Of a stretch of 64,000 nt of DNA, positions 34,026-46,169 are shown piece after piece. Below the pieces are notes generated by a model. That model had not been told where the DNA came from. It was given only the letters and a program-made list of their open reading frames with translations, and searched no databases. The translations under genes were made by a program, and so were the position numbers. The stretch's first letter is position 1, and every line of letters starts with the position of its first letter. The DNA comes from Sinotaia quadrata (Eukaryota > Mollusca > Gastropoda > Architaenioglossa > Viviparidae): contig CM054179.1 of NCBI GenBank assembly GCA_028829895.1, positions 46,129,891 to 46,193,890 of the forward strand. The letters run 5' to 3'.

Positions 34026-34449
34026 ACACACAACTAGCTGATTGGCAAACTATCTGACTGATTCACAAACATATCTACACACACAGTGAAGCAACTATTA
34101 GTTTTATTTTTAGTTACTTAAATCAATGTAAACAATATAAATCTCCCCACAGCAATAATGGAAACTATGATAATACATGTATCAGTATAATATGCAATCT
34201 ATAATATAATATAAATCAAAACGTTAATCAAGGATAGATAAACAAGACAATTCTAGATAGTGTGATAAGATGCTTTCCAAATCTGTATTCTTAATCAATT
34301 GTATTTCTATTTAGGTGTTTTATCTAGGATTTCTCATTATGTTCTAGCTCAACAAACATTTCAACGATTGTTTTCCATATTTACTATCAACATTATGACA
34401 ATTAGTATAACAATTTTAAGTAAATGTGATGCCTATGCCACACTAGTTA

Positions 34450-34596
34450 TTTTTTACGATTACATTTGTTAAGTTATCACCCTTAACTAATTACAATGAG
34501 CAGAATATTAATGTATGTTATTAATAATTCTCCAGAAGACACCACTATCTCTCTGTGGATAGGTATGAGCTGTAAATGTTTCACTCTTCCAAACAG
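34450..34596 (+). repeat. dispersed repeat E, truncated copy 2
   Basis: 'aactaattacaatgagcaga' to 'ctcttccaaacagc' aligns with the left part of repeat E at 24590-24700 and 60160-60270. It is cut off by the R4-like fragment that follows. Confidence 0.6.
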
Positions 34597-35073
34597 CATG
34601 GATGCACCAACCAGAAGCAGTCACCAAAACAGAAGAAGTCAAAATACTGTGGGACTTCGAGATAAGAACAGATCGGGTGATTCCTGCAGGAAGACCAGAC
34701 ATTGTAGTTCTCAATACGTCCACAGAACAGTAACAATCGTTGATGTTGCTATTCCAAGTGATAGAACATAAAAACAAAAGAAAGGGAAAAAATAGAAAAA
34801 TACCAAGACCTCAGATTAGAAATTCAGAGACTTTGGAATGTAAAAGCAGAAGTGATACCTATAGTGATAGGAGCCTTGGGGAACATAACATCTGAATTGG
34901 AAGGCTACCTGAAGAAACTCCCTGGAAACCACAGAATCGCTCCACTACTCAAAGCAGCGCTCCTTGGAAGTGCCCACATCCTCCGTAAAACCTTGGATCT
35001 CCCAGAATCTTGGTAAGATTCCGAGACCTTGAATCACAACCGACAGTCAAGCAGAAGTCGTGGAAAGAAGCAA
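34597..35073 (+). mobile_element. R4-like fragment copy 7
   Basis: It begins at the ..SMDAPTRSSHQNR block (a frame-shadow of the region before the endonuclease). It has the endonuclease region with a deletion or frameshift near 34715 ('caatacgtccacagaacag'), the C-terminus ending ..LPESW and the 3' UTR. The tail is 35074-35096 (TAA)n. Confidence 0.85.
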
Positions 35074-35096
35074 AATAATAATAATAATAATAATAA
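35074..35096. repeat. (TAA)n array between R4 copies 7 and 8
   Basis: About seven units. The next R4 fragment starts at its right edge. Confidence 0.95.
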
Positions 35097-35323
35097 CACT
35101 GGCTCAAACACCGTCCAGATGATATGATCAGTGAACAGTGGCTCCTGGACCAGAAGAGAACGATACTACAAAATAGGCTTCTTACAGTCCTAGAAATTCA
35201 AGAGATAGAACAGCAACAAGCGAACACTACAATCCGATACACTGACACTGAAGACATTGAAAATTTCACAGCCTCACAAGAAGGCTGCAAAACAACAAAG
35301 CTCTAAGGACAGCAATTGAGAAT
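35097..35323 (+). mobile_element. R4-like fragment copy 8, N-terminal region
   Basis: It carries the N-terminal ORF region in a better frame than copy 5: HRPDDMISEQWLLDQKRTIL and LLTVLEIQEIEQQQANTTIR (35124-35306). The sequence then jumps from 'acagcctcaca' to 'agaaggctgcaaaac' (an internal deletion) and ends at 'caattgagaat'. Unlike most pieces it lacks the 3' end, so it is not a simple 5'-truncated insertion. Confidence 0.8.
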
Positions 35324-37140
35324 AGGTGACATCACTCATTACTGTTAAATGTGCAATATCAAACTTTAGTGATCATTCTCAAATTATCAGACCTTATGAC
35401 ACATCATTAATTATTCAACAGGTTAAAAATCCAAATATCCATTTTGCTATCAAAACTTGTAAATAATTATGAAATAACAATTAAATCAGGACATTCGATT
35501 TTGTATCGATTATGATCGTTCGTATAACTGTAACGGATTATCGTCATTGTATATTTACTTCTGAAAATGGGTGTGACACAAGTTTGTATCTATCATATCC
35601 CAACACTACATCTCAAAACGATCGTCACGTTTGAACTTAAGAGACAATCACAGTTGTTTGTAAATTTGAGACTCTGCCTTTCCCTATTCTTACACATTCA
35701 CTTGTATGTATTTACATTTAATTATAATTGTTTAAATATGAAATTTTAATGTAATTGAATAGATATCCAAATATTAGTTTCGAATGGTATTCTATACTGC
35801 TCACTCTAACAAAACAATCAGTACTAAAAGTTTCATAAATCTTTGATAAACAAATGTTTACACATTATAATTAATTGTAGAATTTCATATTGTGTAATTA
35901 AGAAAAAAATATTTTCCTCATTAGTACGATTAATAGTTAAACAAAATAATTTTGTAAATCCTATTTTTCTTTTCAAACACATCATGTGTTACATGGAACA
36001 ACTGACTTCTGTGAATTTAATCTATGAATTGATCGTTATGTGATTGATATCTAAATATATATCTATATAAGATAATTTCAAATATGAGAATTTCACCTAG
36101 GAAAATGATATAATAAACATACTCGATAACAGAAAAATATAAGTTTTGTTAAAATATTCCAGTGAACTGACCATTAGAGACACAAAACAAAATTTACTCG
36201 ATGCACTGAGTGGACAAGAAAACGAGCACATAATTCCAAATCAGATCAAGTACTGGGTAGGAGGTGTTAATTACATATAGTACGTACTATCATATATTTA
36301 TATGTATCAACTATTCATTCCACGGATGGTATTTTATATAATTCTCTAGAGAGGCAGTGATATATTTAATGTAGTCTAGAATTTACAGATCTCTTGGAAA
36401 TCACATGCGATTGTCCAGCAACACAATTCAATCATAAATCCAATAAGTAAAGGAGTATTCTCCATGATTATCCAATTCATAACGATGTCCAAGTGTCATG
36501 AATATAGAATATGAATATCACCATGACCAAAGATATGCTTTGGCCTCTGACGTCTTTCTTTCCAGATGTCTTTATTTCTCATCTGTTACATGTAACTACC
36601 GATAACTTTCGATAATATCCAAACTTTTTGTCATTGTCTGGAGAATAAAGTTCAACTGGTGACAGCCAGGGAATAAATATAATAAATGTTTTCCAGTGTT
36701 CGTAATGCTCTAACGAAATCAAATTAGTAAAATTAGAAATAATGGTTCAATTACATAACATTTTCTCCAATTCAAATCATAGATCAAGTCCATTCTTTCT
36801 TCATCAGTCAATTATCATACCAAATCTAACGATCTTTACGACCGGACTCGAGTTATGTTTAAATTAAAAGTGATTAAAATAGAGTACTTCTCTTTAACGA
36901 AAATCTTCCTGTCCTTCCCCATTGGATGAAATTGTTATGAACAAGTGTGAGACTATTAGTCAGAAAAACTACTCATCTAGTGGGAACTGGTTCAGATTGC
37001 ATCATCTACCTGATTTGTTTACTTCCAACATTGACACTAACAGATATCAGTATAAGCATTGCCCCAAATCGGGTCACTTTGACATTTAACAATTTATATA
37101 ACAATTAATTTAATTAATTTAACAATTAAGTTTAGAAAAA
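35324..37140. other. receptor intron, nothing recognised
   Basis: AT-rich DNA. Small ORFs at 35567-35749 and 35843-36043 have no recognisable domain. Confidence 0.4.
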
Positions 37141-37179
37141 GGGATAGGCAAATTTAATCCACCACAGTTTCTGTTCTAT

Positions 37180-37420
37180 TTTTTAAATGTTTATTTTATA
37201 TAAATATCTTTTTGTTGCTCATATTTTGTGTCACTCTTATCATTTTCTCTTGGTGTTGAATTCATAATTGTAATGTGTGTGCTGTCTACGTTGTTCTATA
37301 TTTATGGGGAGTACATTTCACTTTGGGTCTCGTGTAGCTACCAGAAGTGTTGACCTCAATTATTCATTACTTTGTGGTCAACAAACACTTGTTTCACAAC
37401 AATATCCAGGAATTCCAACT
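37180..37420 (-). mobile_element. highly diverged family C LTR fragment
   Basis: 'ggggagtacatttcactttg', 'ctaccagaagtgttgacctc' and neighbours align loosely with 30945-31010 of LTR C ('aaccggaagtgatgtcctc'). The match is partial and old. Confidence 0.35.
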
Positions 37421-37760
37421 CAAAACCACCATATTTATCATTTTTTAATCTTTATATTTTAAAGTTATAGAAACTACAAACAGTTCATTCCAGTAGTCTT
37501 ATTATTACAGTGTACACAAAGAAGCAAAGGAAAGGAAAATTTAAACTACAAAACAAATGGTTTCACCAAAAACGATTTTCTTTAATTTATTTGTTTTTGA
37601 AGCAATATTGTTGCAATAGTAATGTTAATTTTATAAAGTTAATAATCCTTCGTTTATAAACAGTATTACAAAACGAATTGGTTTCTTGTTGAATTCATAA
37701 AATTCATAATTCATAAGTGTAAAGTATGTCATAATTTATATTAGCAAATAGTAAACTTAC

Positions 37761-38024
37761 CAACACAATCCCCATATTCTTTCATAGTTTCAGGCTTGCA
37801 TGCACACCGAAAGCCACCCGGTATGTTTTCACATTGCTCGTTAAAACGTATACAGTTATGTCTTCCCAGGACACATTCGTCGACGTCATCAGTGCAATTT
37901 TTACCTTCCCAGCCTTCACTACAAACACAGCTGCCACTTTGGCGGTTACAAAACGCTGTGTTATTTCTTAAGCAGTCACAAGTCTGGGTGCAATTAGGAC
38001 CGTAGTGGTTGTCATCAGGACAAT
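37761..38024 (-). CDS. receptor gene, two EGF-like domains
   Basis: A 264-bp exon, phase 1-1, with acceptor ..ttttgttcag (38025 onward) and donor gtaagt (37755-37760). The first unit, CPDDNHYGPNCTQTCDC with CNRQSGSCVCSEGW and EGKNC, is of the MEGF/laminin-like EGF type. The second, DVDECVLGRHNC with NIPGGFRCAC, is a calcium-binding EGF (D-x-D-E-C start and G-G-F-x-C). It is extracellular. The frame is continuous from the SRCR exon (..KCNTD-CPDD) and into the Ig exon (..DCVG). Such domain pairs are common in scavenger or phagocytic receptors; the ligand is unknown. Confidence 0.88.
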
Positions 38025-38308
38025 CTGAACAAAAAAACAACTAATAGTTTTATTTTTTTTAATTTACCTAGAACATTGCAAGAATATTGTTTTGACAAAC
38101 TGTGAATATTAATTGTTGTATTCAGTCGTACGCAACTCTAGATGGAATGAGATTTGCAAGTACAAGAAATCATTTCCTTTCAGGTACCGAAAGCAAAATA
38201 AAATTACAAGAATTTACATTTTAACGAAGGTTCTTAATTTTACAACTAGAAGCTCAATTAAAAGGCAGAACGAAATGAAATTGGTCCAAAGCTTACAGCA
38301 TACTTTAC

Positions 38309-38454
38309 CCGTATTGCATTTAACATAAACATGGTCTGCTTCACTACAAACGCTGCTTCGAGTCTCGTTGGTACAATCCATCAGAGAGTTTTCTTTGCCA
38401 CTGCACCGGAAGTTGTAAATGGACACAGCATACTTACGCTGCATTGCAGGATCT
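38309..38454 (-). CDS. receptor gene, SRCR domain C-terminal half
   Basis: A 146-bp exon, phase 2 in and phase 1 out, with acceptor ..acgttacaag and donor gtaaag (38303-38308). It reads DPAMQRKYAVSIYNFRCSGK then ENSLMDCTNETRSSVC and SEADHVYVKCN. This is the second half of a scavenger receptor cysteine-rich domain (RCSG.E.SL.DC and the closing V.C). With the first half at 45659-45800 the domain has six cysteines, as in group A SRCR domains. The two halves are about 7.2 kb apart. Confidence 0.85.
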
Positions 38455-38799
38455 CTTGTAACGTTCGCGTTTGTATAAATGTATGCATCACGACTGAAAC
38501 ATTATGCAACAAAGACAAATTTGAAAAAAAGTAATGACTCCTATTTATAAATAATTATTATATTAAAATAGTTTAAAGTATAACGCAAATAGTATTTACT
38601 ATAATGCAGAGTATTATTTGGACTAACACTACCTAAATTAGATGAAATAACCAACTAAATTTTGCCTTCCAAAAGTATTATTTTACAATATTATCTATTT
38701 TCAGATGTGAATATCTCAAGCATCATCAGCGAAACAACAGATGCAAATTTAGCCATTAATATATTTACCAGAGATTATCTCCAAGTGAATACCATATAT

Positions 38800-39570
38800 C
38801 ACAAGAGAATCTCTGAATAAAATGTTATTGTCTTAACGTAGTCACTGTTATATTTGTAGTGTTTTCAATAGAATAGAATGGTTGCTGTTTAAGCATGATG
38901 CTGGATGTTTTCTTGGGGAAGAAAGTAAAGCTCTAATCAAATCTCATCTTGTGATGGAGATAGTCGGATGTGCAATTCAGTCACTATCAACAGACAGATT
39001 GAGGAAAGATGCTAGTTGGGTCTCGTTATAACCAATCAAATACAAAATATAAATGAAACATCTTTCCTTCGATGAGTTTTTCTTAAGATTCTTCGCATTG
39101 CCTAATAAAACAGTTCTGTATTAATAATTAAAAATCAAAGCTCAAGTTTAAGTTTATTTTCAGTTTTGTAAGGTAGATCTCTTTGGTTTAAATCATACCA
39201 TTTATATTACACGGAAATTTTACGATTTTGTAAGATATTTTATTCCATCTTTTCATTTACTGCTTCCAAATTCCATAAGTTTAGATACAGTCTTTTAAAT
39301 ACGAACTTGACCCAAAAGTTTGATTTGCTATTCGAAACAGCTTTTGTGTATATCTAAATGGTTGAGAAACTTTTGGATCATTTCGGGATACTTACAAGTG
39401 GGTGTAGATACTAGCTCTCTAAAATGTGAGGGTTATAGAAATGAAATTAAGTATGTTATTAAACAAGCGGTATCAATAATCCCAAACTTTCAGGATATCC
39501 ACTCGTTTGGGGAAACGGGTAAGTACCTTTCTAAGTCAACTGATTTAAATTATATGTGGTTTAGCCCAGT
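38800..39570 (-). pseudogene. degenerate paralogue of the 42.0-42.9 kb segment
   Basis: The segment aligns with 42045-42870 in direct orientation ('gagatagtcggatgtgcaat', 'atcatttcgggatacttaca'). On the minus strand the reading frame corresponding to the ORF at 42324-42617 is broken by stops (..YPEMIQKFLNHLDI is readable near 39360-39400). It lies in the intron between the two SRCR half exons. Confidence 0.6.
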
Positions 39571-41299
39571 GCTGGTCTTTGGGGTGGCGAGGTCGGAGGC
39601 CTTCAGCACCTCACTTTTTTATGTTTTACTCTTTTAGCGATTTTAAAAGGTGCGCCTTAATAATGACTACTATCCATTTCAGAGTTAAAGTCACCGTACT
39701 TTAAACGTGATTAACATATTTTTATTCCATAAAAATAAATTAGATTAAGCTTAAATTAAAATAAACATTTATATGCATCACGTGAAAAAAATCAAATGAT
39801 GTAACAGACCAATTTTTCTTAAATCAAGTAAAATATTTATACTCAGTCTCGCACTGATCAACGCATCAGTCTGGCGAATGTTGAGAAGTGACGTGACCAA
39901 TCTCCGTGAAACCGCTTCTCAACACTCACCTGACTGGCGAGTCAATCGGTGTGAATGACAGTGGTCCACATCAGCCTTTCTTTATTATTTGAAATGAGCT
40001 GATTATCTGCTTGGATAACTTATTTAACAGTGTAATTATATGTACGTATTATATATTGTCACGGTCATGTGTGGTAATCAAGAAAATTTATTTTTTAAAG
40101 TTTTTTTGTTTTTTTTACCTCCAATGTCAACGTGTACGGTGTGTTCACTTTTTCGTAATCGTTTTTTTGGAATGAATGAGTGTCAATACATGCACTGTCA
40201 GTGACTTTGTGTGCGTGTTTGCTTATTATGTGTTTTTAGCATTTATATTGAATTTATTATTTATTTATTTGCGTTAAGATTAGTTAGTTAGGAGTAGGTA
40301 GAAACTGTATTTAGTCTTTTATGTCTCTTTATTGTAACTCGTAGATATGGATTATATTTTGTTATTAGGAGTTCTTGTGACCTAGGAGTAATACGCCCAT
40401 TGATAGGAAATATTTTCACCAAATTGCACGTTTTGCCATGCGGGTTTTGTAAAAGCTCATGGAAGTGTCAGAAAACTCGCCAGCCACTTAAAAGAACATT
40501 GTCGCCATTTTAAAATCAGTGTGCGTATGTCGTCCGAGCTGCAGAGAGTTGTGGGAGTGCATTTTGTTTTTCACACTGAGTTCCAATCGTCTTTCTTATC
40601 TTTATAATAAATTGGAGAAGAAAGACTTTTACTGAATATTCACCACGTATTGTGCGGAGTTGGTGTTTGTTTTGTCGAACACAATTTTTTGTTGTTGACA
40701 ACCTTCATAACATTGTCAGCATTATACAGCGGATCCGAGTCTCATCAGAGTAACTCATCAGTGACAAAAGCAGTACTGAGGGAGGTATACTGAGCTGAGA
40801 AAGGAATATTCGACGCCATTCATATTACGGTCATCACCATCAAGGCGTCTGCGTTTTTCAACCGGAAGGGGTTCTGACGTTTTTCAATGGGGAACAGTAC
40901 AGCAAGTTTTCACTTGTGTACGCGAGTGTGTACGTCCACTCTTCAGTGTATTCATCAACTTTGTGTTTATTCCAGATTGTTGGCAAGTTTATTAAATACT
41001 TCATTTTCAACAGACACGTTTCCTGCATCATCAAAACGTTTTCTGCAAACTTAGTAAGTAAGAAATTTATCTCCAGATTTAACTAGGGGTGCATTGCGCT
41101 AGGTAGTTAGATTATTTATAATTTATTTTGTTATATCTTTTATCTGTTATGCACTAGGGGTGCATTACTCTAGGTAGTTAGGTTATTTATAATTTATTTT
41201 GTTATTTATTCAGAAACGTTTTATCTTTTACCTTTGAGTTTTCACCTGGAAGTTTCAATATAAACATTTATTGTTGAAACTTTGATTAATATAATTATA
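39571..41299. other. receptor intron; short tandem duplication
   Basis: No gene was recognised. A direct duplication of about 65 bp ('actaggggtgcatt'..'ttatttataatttattttgt') lies at about 41083-41210. Confidence 0.4.
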
Positions 41300-41301
41300 T
41301 G

Positions 41302-41460
41302 ACGTCAGGGTCACCAAAAATGTAACGTCCTCCCTCTTGGATGGGGGGTCAGCCGTGATGCAGACGACACACTGAGTGGCAAGATGTAAAAAATAAACAA
41401 ACTCTCGCACACACACAACCACGATGTTCTTGTGGGGAGGGATCATTTATTCTGAATGTG
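41302..41460 (-). mobile_element. possible LTR end with primer-binding site
   Basis: Minus sense reads ..ggaggacgttaca then tttttGGTGACCCTGACGTC. An LTR ending in CA followed by a TGGTGACCC-type primer-binding site is a common invertebrate LTR-retrotransposon arrangement. No internal coding region was found to the left and the other LTR edge was not located, so this is tentative. Confidence 0.3.
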
Positions 41461-42323
41461 GGGTAAAGTGTGAGGGTCAGCGGTTAATGCGAGCGTGTGG
41501 ATATGAATATGAGTATGAGGGACGAACGGGACGAACGAACAAACAACTGCACTATCTTACTTTCTCGCAGTGAAGGAAGTCAAATTCTTGATAAAGAGTT
41601 AACAAGATTTATTCTAATAATGTGGGCTTACTTTTGCAGGGCTGTTAGTCATTCACCCAGAAGCATCCTATACATATTATTAATGGGGTGGGGGACCATA
41701 GTAATGAAATGATGAATAAACAAAAAAGTAATAAAAGTCAACAATATAAACAGTGGTGATAACCACAATAATCAAGTACCAATACAATTATAGTGGCACA
41801 AATATGTGGTTGAAATCCCAATACAAGTGGTAAATGTTAATTATAATGCTGGTGACATCCACAAAAAATATCACACATTACGCCAATGATTACGTCTCAG
41901 GTACCCAGAGCTCCTACGTCTATCACGAACATATCAATTTATAATCAGTAAAGCAGGAGGTTCAAATCATATACAGAAAAAAAGGCTGCCTTACCCTGAA
42001 AAATATAATCATGGAGCAAACAATAATTTTCCAGTTTATTGCATATTTTAAGAAAAATGTTCTTGTCTTAAAGTAGTGACTATTGTACTCAATATTTGTA
42101 TTGTTTTTTAATTAAAATCATGATGCAAGATTATTTATTTTAGGGAAAAATGTAAATCTCTAATCTATCCTCATCTTGTGATTTGGTGGAGATAGTCGGA
42201 TGTGCAATTCAGTCATTATCCTCAATAGTCTGATTGAGGAAAGATTCTTGTTGGGTTTCGTTATAGCCGATCAATTGTAAAATATAAAATATAAAAAAAT
42301 CTGCTCATCAAAATCCTTTACTT

Positions 42324-42617
42324 CTATGAGTAATGTTTTCTCAAGATGTAACGCATTGCGTCGGAAAAGAGATTTGTATTAATAAGTAAAAAGACAAAAT
42401 TTAGTTTATTATATCTTTTAAATGCATCACTTTGTTTTAAGTCATGCAATTTTTTTTCATAGGAAATATCATTAATGGTAGAAATTAAGGCACTTTCTGA
42501 CTGCTGCAAACCATTTATTATTACACGGAATTTTGAAGTCATTTTGACAGATGTTTTCCACATTTTTTCATGAGCTTCACGTAATTTGGGATTCAGTCTA
42601 ATACGAACTTGACCCAA
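42324..42617 (-). CDS. unrecognised ORF in duplicated segment, 97 aa
   Basis: The ORF starts MGQVRIRLNPKLREAHEK and continues MWKTSVKMTSKFRVIINGL and QQSESALISTINDI; it is mostly helical and charged, without signal peptide or membrane segment. Upstream on the same strand, a readable stretch STPTSKYPEMIQDSLNQLDI (about 42650-42710) in another frame suggests an older, longer coding unit or exon. The paralogous copy at 38.8-39.6 kb is frame-broken. It lies within the receptor intron and on the same strand. It may be a retained exon remnant or part of an unknown repeat. I cannot assign a function. Confidence 0.35.
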   Translation of the reverse strand: MGQVRIRLNPKLREAHEKMWKTSVKMTSKFRVIINGLQQSESALISTINDISYEKKLHDLKQSDAFKRYNKLNFVFLLINTNLFSDAMRYILRKHYS

Positions 42618-42869
42618 AGTTGTGAGTTGCTATTTCAAACCGCTTTAGTGTATATATCTAATTGGTTAAGGGAATCTTGAATCATTTCAGGATATTTAGA
42701 AGTGGGTGTAGATGCTGGTTCTACCAAACACCCCAACGTGTGAGGGTTAAAGAAATGAAATTAATTGTTATTAAACAGTCTATATCAATAATCTCCGATT
42801 TACAGGCTTGCCAATTGTCTGTGGGAGAGAGTTAATTACCTGTGTATGTCTGCCTATTTAAATTATCTG

Positions 42870-43350
42870 TGGTTCAGCCCGATCTCCCATGTAACAAGAC
42901 AAAGGAAGCTTCCAAATTAAATGATACATTTTAATAAGAACAAATGAATGCCTCTCATGAATATGAACGAAACGTAAAGTCAAAGTTACAGGGCACAACA
43001 GGATGAACGATAAACACTACACATTCTATTCTATAATAGAACATTTCTAAAGGATAAAATGATTAAATAGGCTGCTTATGGAAATAACTGTCGTGTGACA
43101 AACAAAGAAAAGTTCAAACTATAAAGAAATTCTATATTTAAACTGGACTGAATATCAGTAATTTATGCGGCCGTACCAATGCTTTTGTCACTGACTATAC
43201 CACACTTCGGTAAACATGTAATGCGCTTCAAAAGCATTGTAGCTTCCATGGAACCCAACAGGGATGATTCTGGCCACAAACTTATTGGTTGATTTAATCA
43301 TTTCCTTTGTTGGCGACACAGATAAGAAACAATATTTGTATGTGATTAAA
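42870..43350. other. receptor intron, nothing recognised
   Basis: No supported feature in this AT-rich stretch. Confidence 0.4.
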
Positions 43351-43362
43351 ATTATTATTATT

Positions 43363-43758
43363 TAGCATCTTTCCACGACTTCTGTTTGACTGTCAGTTGT
43401 GATCCAAGATCTTTGGAATCTTACCAAGATTCTGGGAGATCCAAGGTTTTACGGAGGATGTGGGCACTTCCGGAGGAGTAGTGGAGCGATTCTGTTCCCC
43501 AAGGCTCCTATCACTATAGGTATTGCTTCTGCTTTTACATTCCACAGTCTCTGGATTTCTAATCTGAGGTCTTGGTATTTTTCTATTTTTTCTCTTTCTT
43601 TTCTTTGTATGTTTCAATCACTTGGAACAGCGACATCAATGATTGCTACTGTTCTGTTGGACTTATTGAGAACTACAATGTCTGGTCTTCACACAGGAAT
43701 CACCCGATCTGTTCTTATCTCGAAGTCCCACAGTATTTTGACTTCTTCTGTTTCGGTT
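43363..43758 (-). mobile_element. R4-like fragment copy 10
   Basis: This minus-strand 3' portion runs from the endonuclease region to the 3' UTR, preceded on the left by its (TAA)n tail (43350-43362). About 55 bp of the C-terminus around 43482 is deleted ('cggaggag' joined to 'tagtggagc'), and a further block around 43496 is missing. Frames are broken. Confidence 0.85.
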
Positions 43759-43759
43759 A

Positions 43760-45658
43760 CAAAGAGCAGTTAGAAGTAGACATTTAAATTGCCATATAAT
43801 TTCGGCATTTGTTTTTTGCGATTCCTGCCTTAGTTAAAGGGATGTCGTGTATGATGGCTGATATCTGATTAGTCTGTAAGCGGAGATTCAATCAGATATT
43901 AATCCACTAACACCGTTATTTAAGAGAAATATAACTTGCTTGTCCAAGGTAAGGTACTGATTTTTAATTACGCCTTAACTCATTATCTAAGAAATATTAA
44001 TACTTAGTTTCTACAATAAATATTTATTTAGCGAAGGGATAATTGACCTGGTCGTCAGACATTCATTCATCCTTCAAACTATAACGGCTAGAAATCCGTC
44101 AGTTTGCGAGAATGGTCACTAATTTATACAAACGTTACCTCTCCTCCTGCCTGAAAAACTGGCGAAATTGATCCACTTTGAGAGGTCTAGGCACTTTGAG
44201 AGGTCTAGGTTTCTAGAAGGTCAAGTTGTAATAGTATCCCAGATCTTTAGCCATACTGGCCAAGTGACTGCCCCTGCTCATGCCGAAAAATCTCTCAGAA
44301 CCTAAACCGACAACTTCTGTTGAGAGAACAGCAGTGCCTAGAAACCTCTCCCAGATATCCTCTGGATACAAAAGTCTTTTATACAGGTTTATATAAGGTC
44401 AGTCAGAAGTATATATATATATATTTCTGTTCATTATTTTAACTCATCCTTTTCTATTTTCATTATTATCCCTTGCCATCTGTCTTTCTCTATTTTTCCA
44501 TGTACGAGTGATGTGCGTTGGTGTATTAGACACCACCATATTGTTCACTTGGTATTTAGAGAATGTCGTTGTATGTGTTGTAGAATCTACCACATATCGG
44601 CCAAAAAATCGCTGATATACCTTCTACCTTTACCAGTCACTGATGCTTCAGGCCACGTCCGACACGGTCCTCCAAACAGAAACCAAGTAGAGGGGAAAGT
44701 TCAAAGCCTGCACCTCATGACTGTTTAACCGAGATGCGAGAATTACCTCACCAGTCATCGTCAGCTATAGTGATTGAATCTTGGCAAGTCCAAAATGAAA
44801 ATATACATAAACTCTCTTTACATTTGCCTTGTCAACAGTTAGCTAAAACCGTGGACAATAGTGTTACCCTCACATTATCGTGATTTAGTTTAATTGTAAT
44901 TTTTTCCGCCATCATTACTCTTTCTTATAAAGTTTTTTTTCTAAAGTTATATCCCTAAGTTCTCGATTATTTGTTTTCTTGTATTTGTTATCCTTGTTTT
45001 CCTATCTATGTCAGGTTGGGAAGGGGGGGGGGTCTCGCCGCAGCCGTCTTTAATTGTAGTGTTGTTTAAACGTAAATATTATTGTTGCCCGACACTGCTG
45101 AGGTGTGGGTGGACACTGGCCACGCTAGTGTTTCAATTACTTTTAGCCTTTCAAAAGCCAACACGCCACAATATGTGTGTGTGTTTCTATGTATGGGTGT
45201 GTGTAATTCTAACTATATTTAACTCTCTATATTTTCTAGTGCTACAGAACATATTTACTTCTAGCAATTTTCTCAGGAAGATTGAAATATCTATTTTATT
45301 TTCGGAGTCCGTAGTATTATTGAATTTAAGTATGTGAGAACAATTTTTAAAACTTACTATTTGCAATGATTTGATTCCATGCAAGTTAATAGTTAGGAAT
45401 TTGATATTGATAAATATTACATTTTCTGCACAAGAATACAATAGAAATGTAAAATCTATATATTTCTTAAATTATCATTAATGTATAAAGAGATAACTTG
45501 TTATCATTTTTATTTATTTGAGCTTTCAATACATTTATAAATTTATGTGATTGCAATCTCGTTCTAATTTATAATTATGTGGTTATCCACCAATTGTATT
45601 GTTTAACAGATCATGAGTTATTAATCTGTACCCAGATAAAGAATTTGAAATGGTTTAC
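43760..45658. other. receptor intron, nothing recognised
   Basis: This is AT-rich, with a short 19-bp direct repeat 'cactttgagaggtctagg' at about 44174-44210, a poly-G run at 45023-45031 and a short TA run at 44411. ORFs here lack recognisable domains. Confidence 0.4.
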
Positions 45659-45800
45659 CTATCGAATCCGAGTTGTCTGCAAACAACTCTTGCTTCTGGC
45701 GCCCCAAACATATCTGTACACACAGTCTGCCAGACTTCATTTGTGTAGTACTCCAACCGTCCCTGGTGAGGCACTGCACTAAGCATAAGCTGTACTGGTA
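45659..45800 (-). CDS. receptor gene, SRCR domain N-terminal half
   Basis: A 142-bp exon, phase 1 in and phase 2 out, with acceptor ..tttttaacag and donor gtaaac (45653-45658). It reads PVQLMLSAVPHQGRLEYYTN then EVWQTVCTDMFGAPEARVVC and RQLGFD. This is the canonical SRCR start (V.L......GR.E.Y....W.TVC.D.....A.VVC.QLGF). It joins without frame loss to the exon at 38309-38454 (..GFDR-DPAM). Confidence 0.88.
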
Positions 45801-46040
45801 CTGTTAAAAATAAATTAATGTACTGTTTATCAAATAAATAATTTAACTATTTATTTTATACAGTAATTAATTGGTGTATAATCACTAGCCATATTCTTAA
45901 TTATCAAGGTGTATAAATGATGGCATATAATTATGTAAACATATCCTATTACTGATTAGAAAATTTCCTTAATAATGTGTCTGCCATTATGCGAACTTAG
46001 TTTTTATTATTAAAATAGCAAAGTAAAAAACAGGCATTAC

Positions 46041-46169
46041 CAGCACATACATTCCCAATATGTACTAAATAATTATCACAAATACATATGTATCGGACTT
46101 CAGTGTTCTTGCAATGACTGTTGAGCGGACAATCATTTAGTCGTAATGACGAGCACCAGTCCACTGCAC
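46041..46169 (-). CDS. receptor gene, EGF-like exon (most 5' found)
   Basis: A 129-bp exon, phase 1-1, with acceptor ..gctgttgactag and donor gtaatg. It reads AVDWCSSLRLNDCPLNSHC then KNTEVRYICICDNYLVHIG and NVCA. Six cysteines in an EGF-like order with Y-x-C-x-C are seen. It joins in frame to the SRCR exon (..VCAV-PVQL). No signal peptide exon was recognised further right, so the 5' end of the gene is missing from this annotation. Confidence 0.75.
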
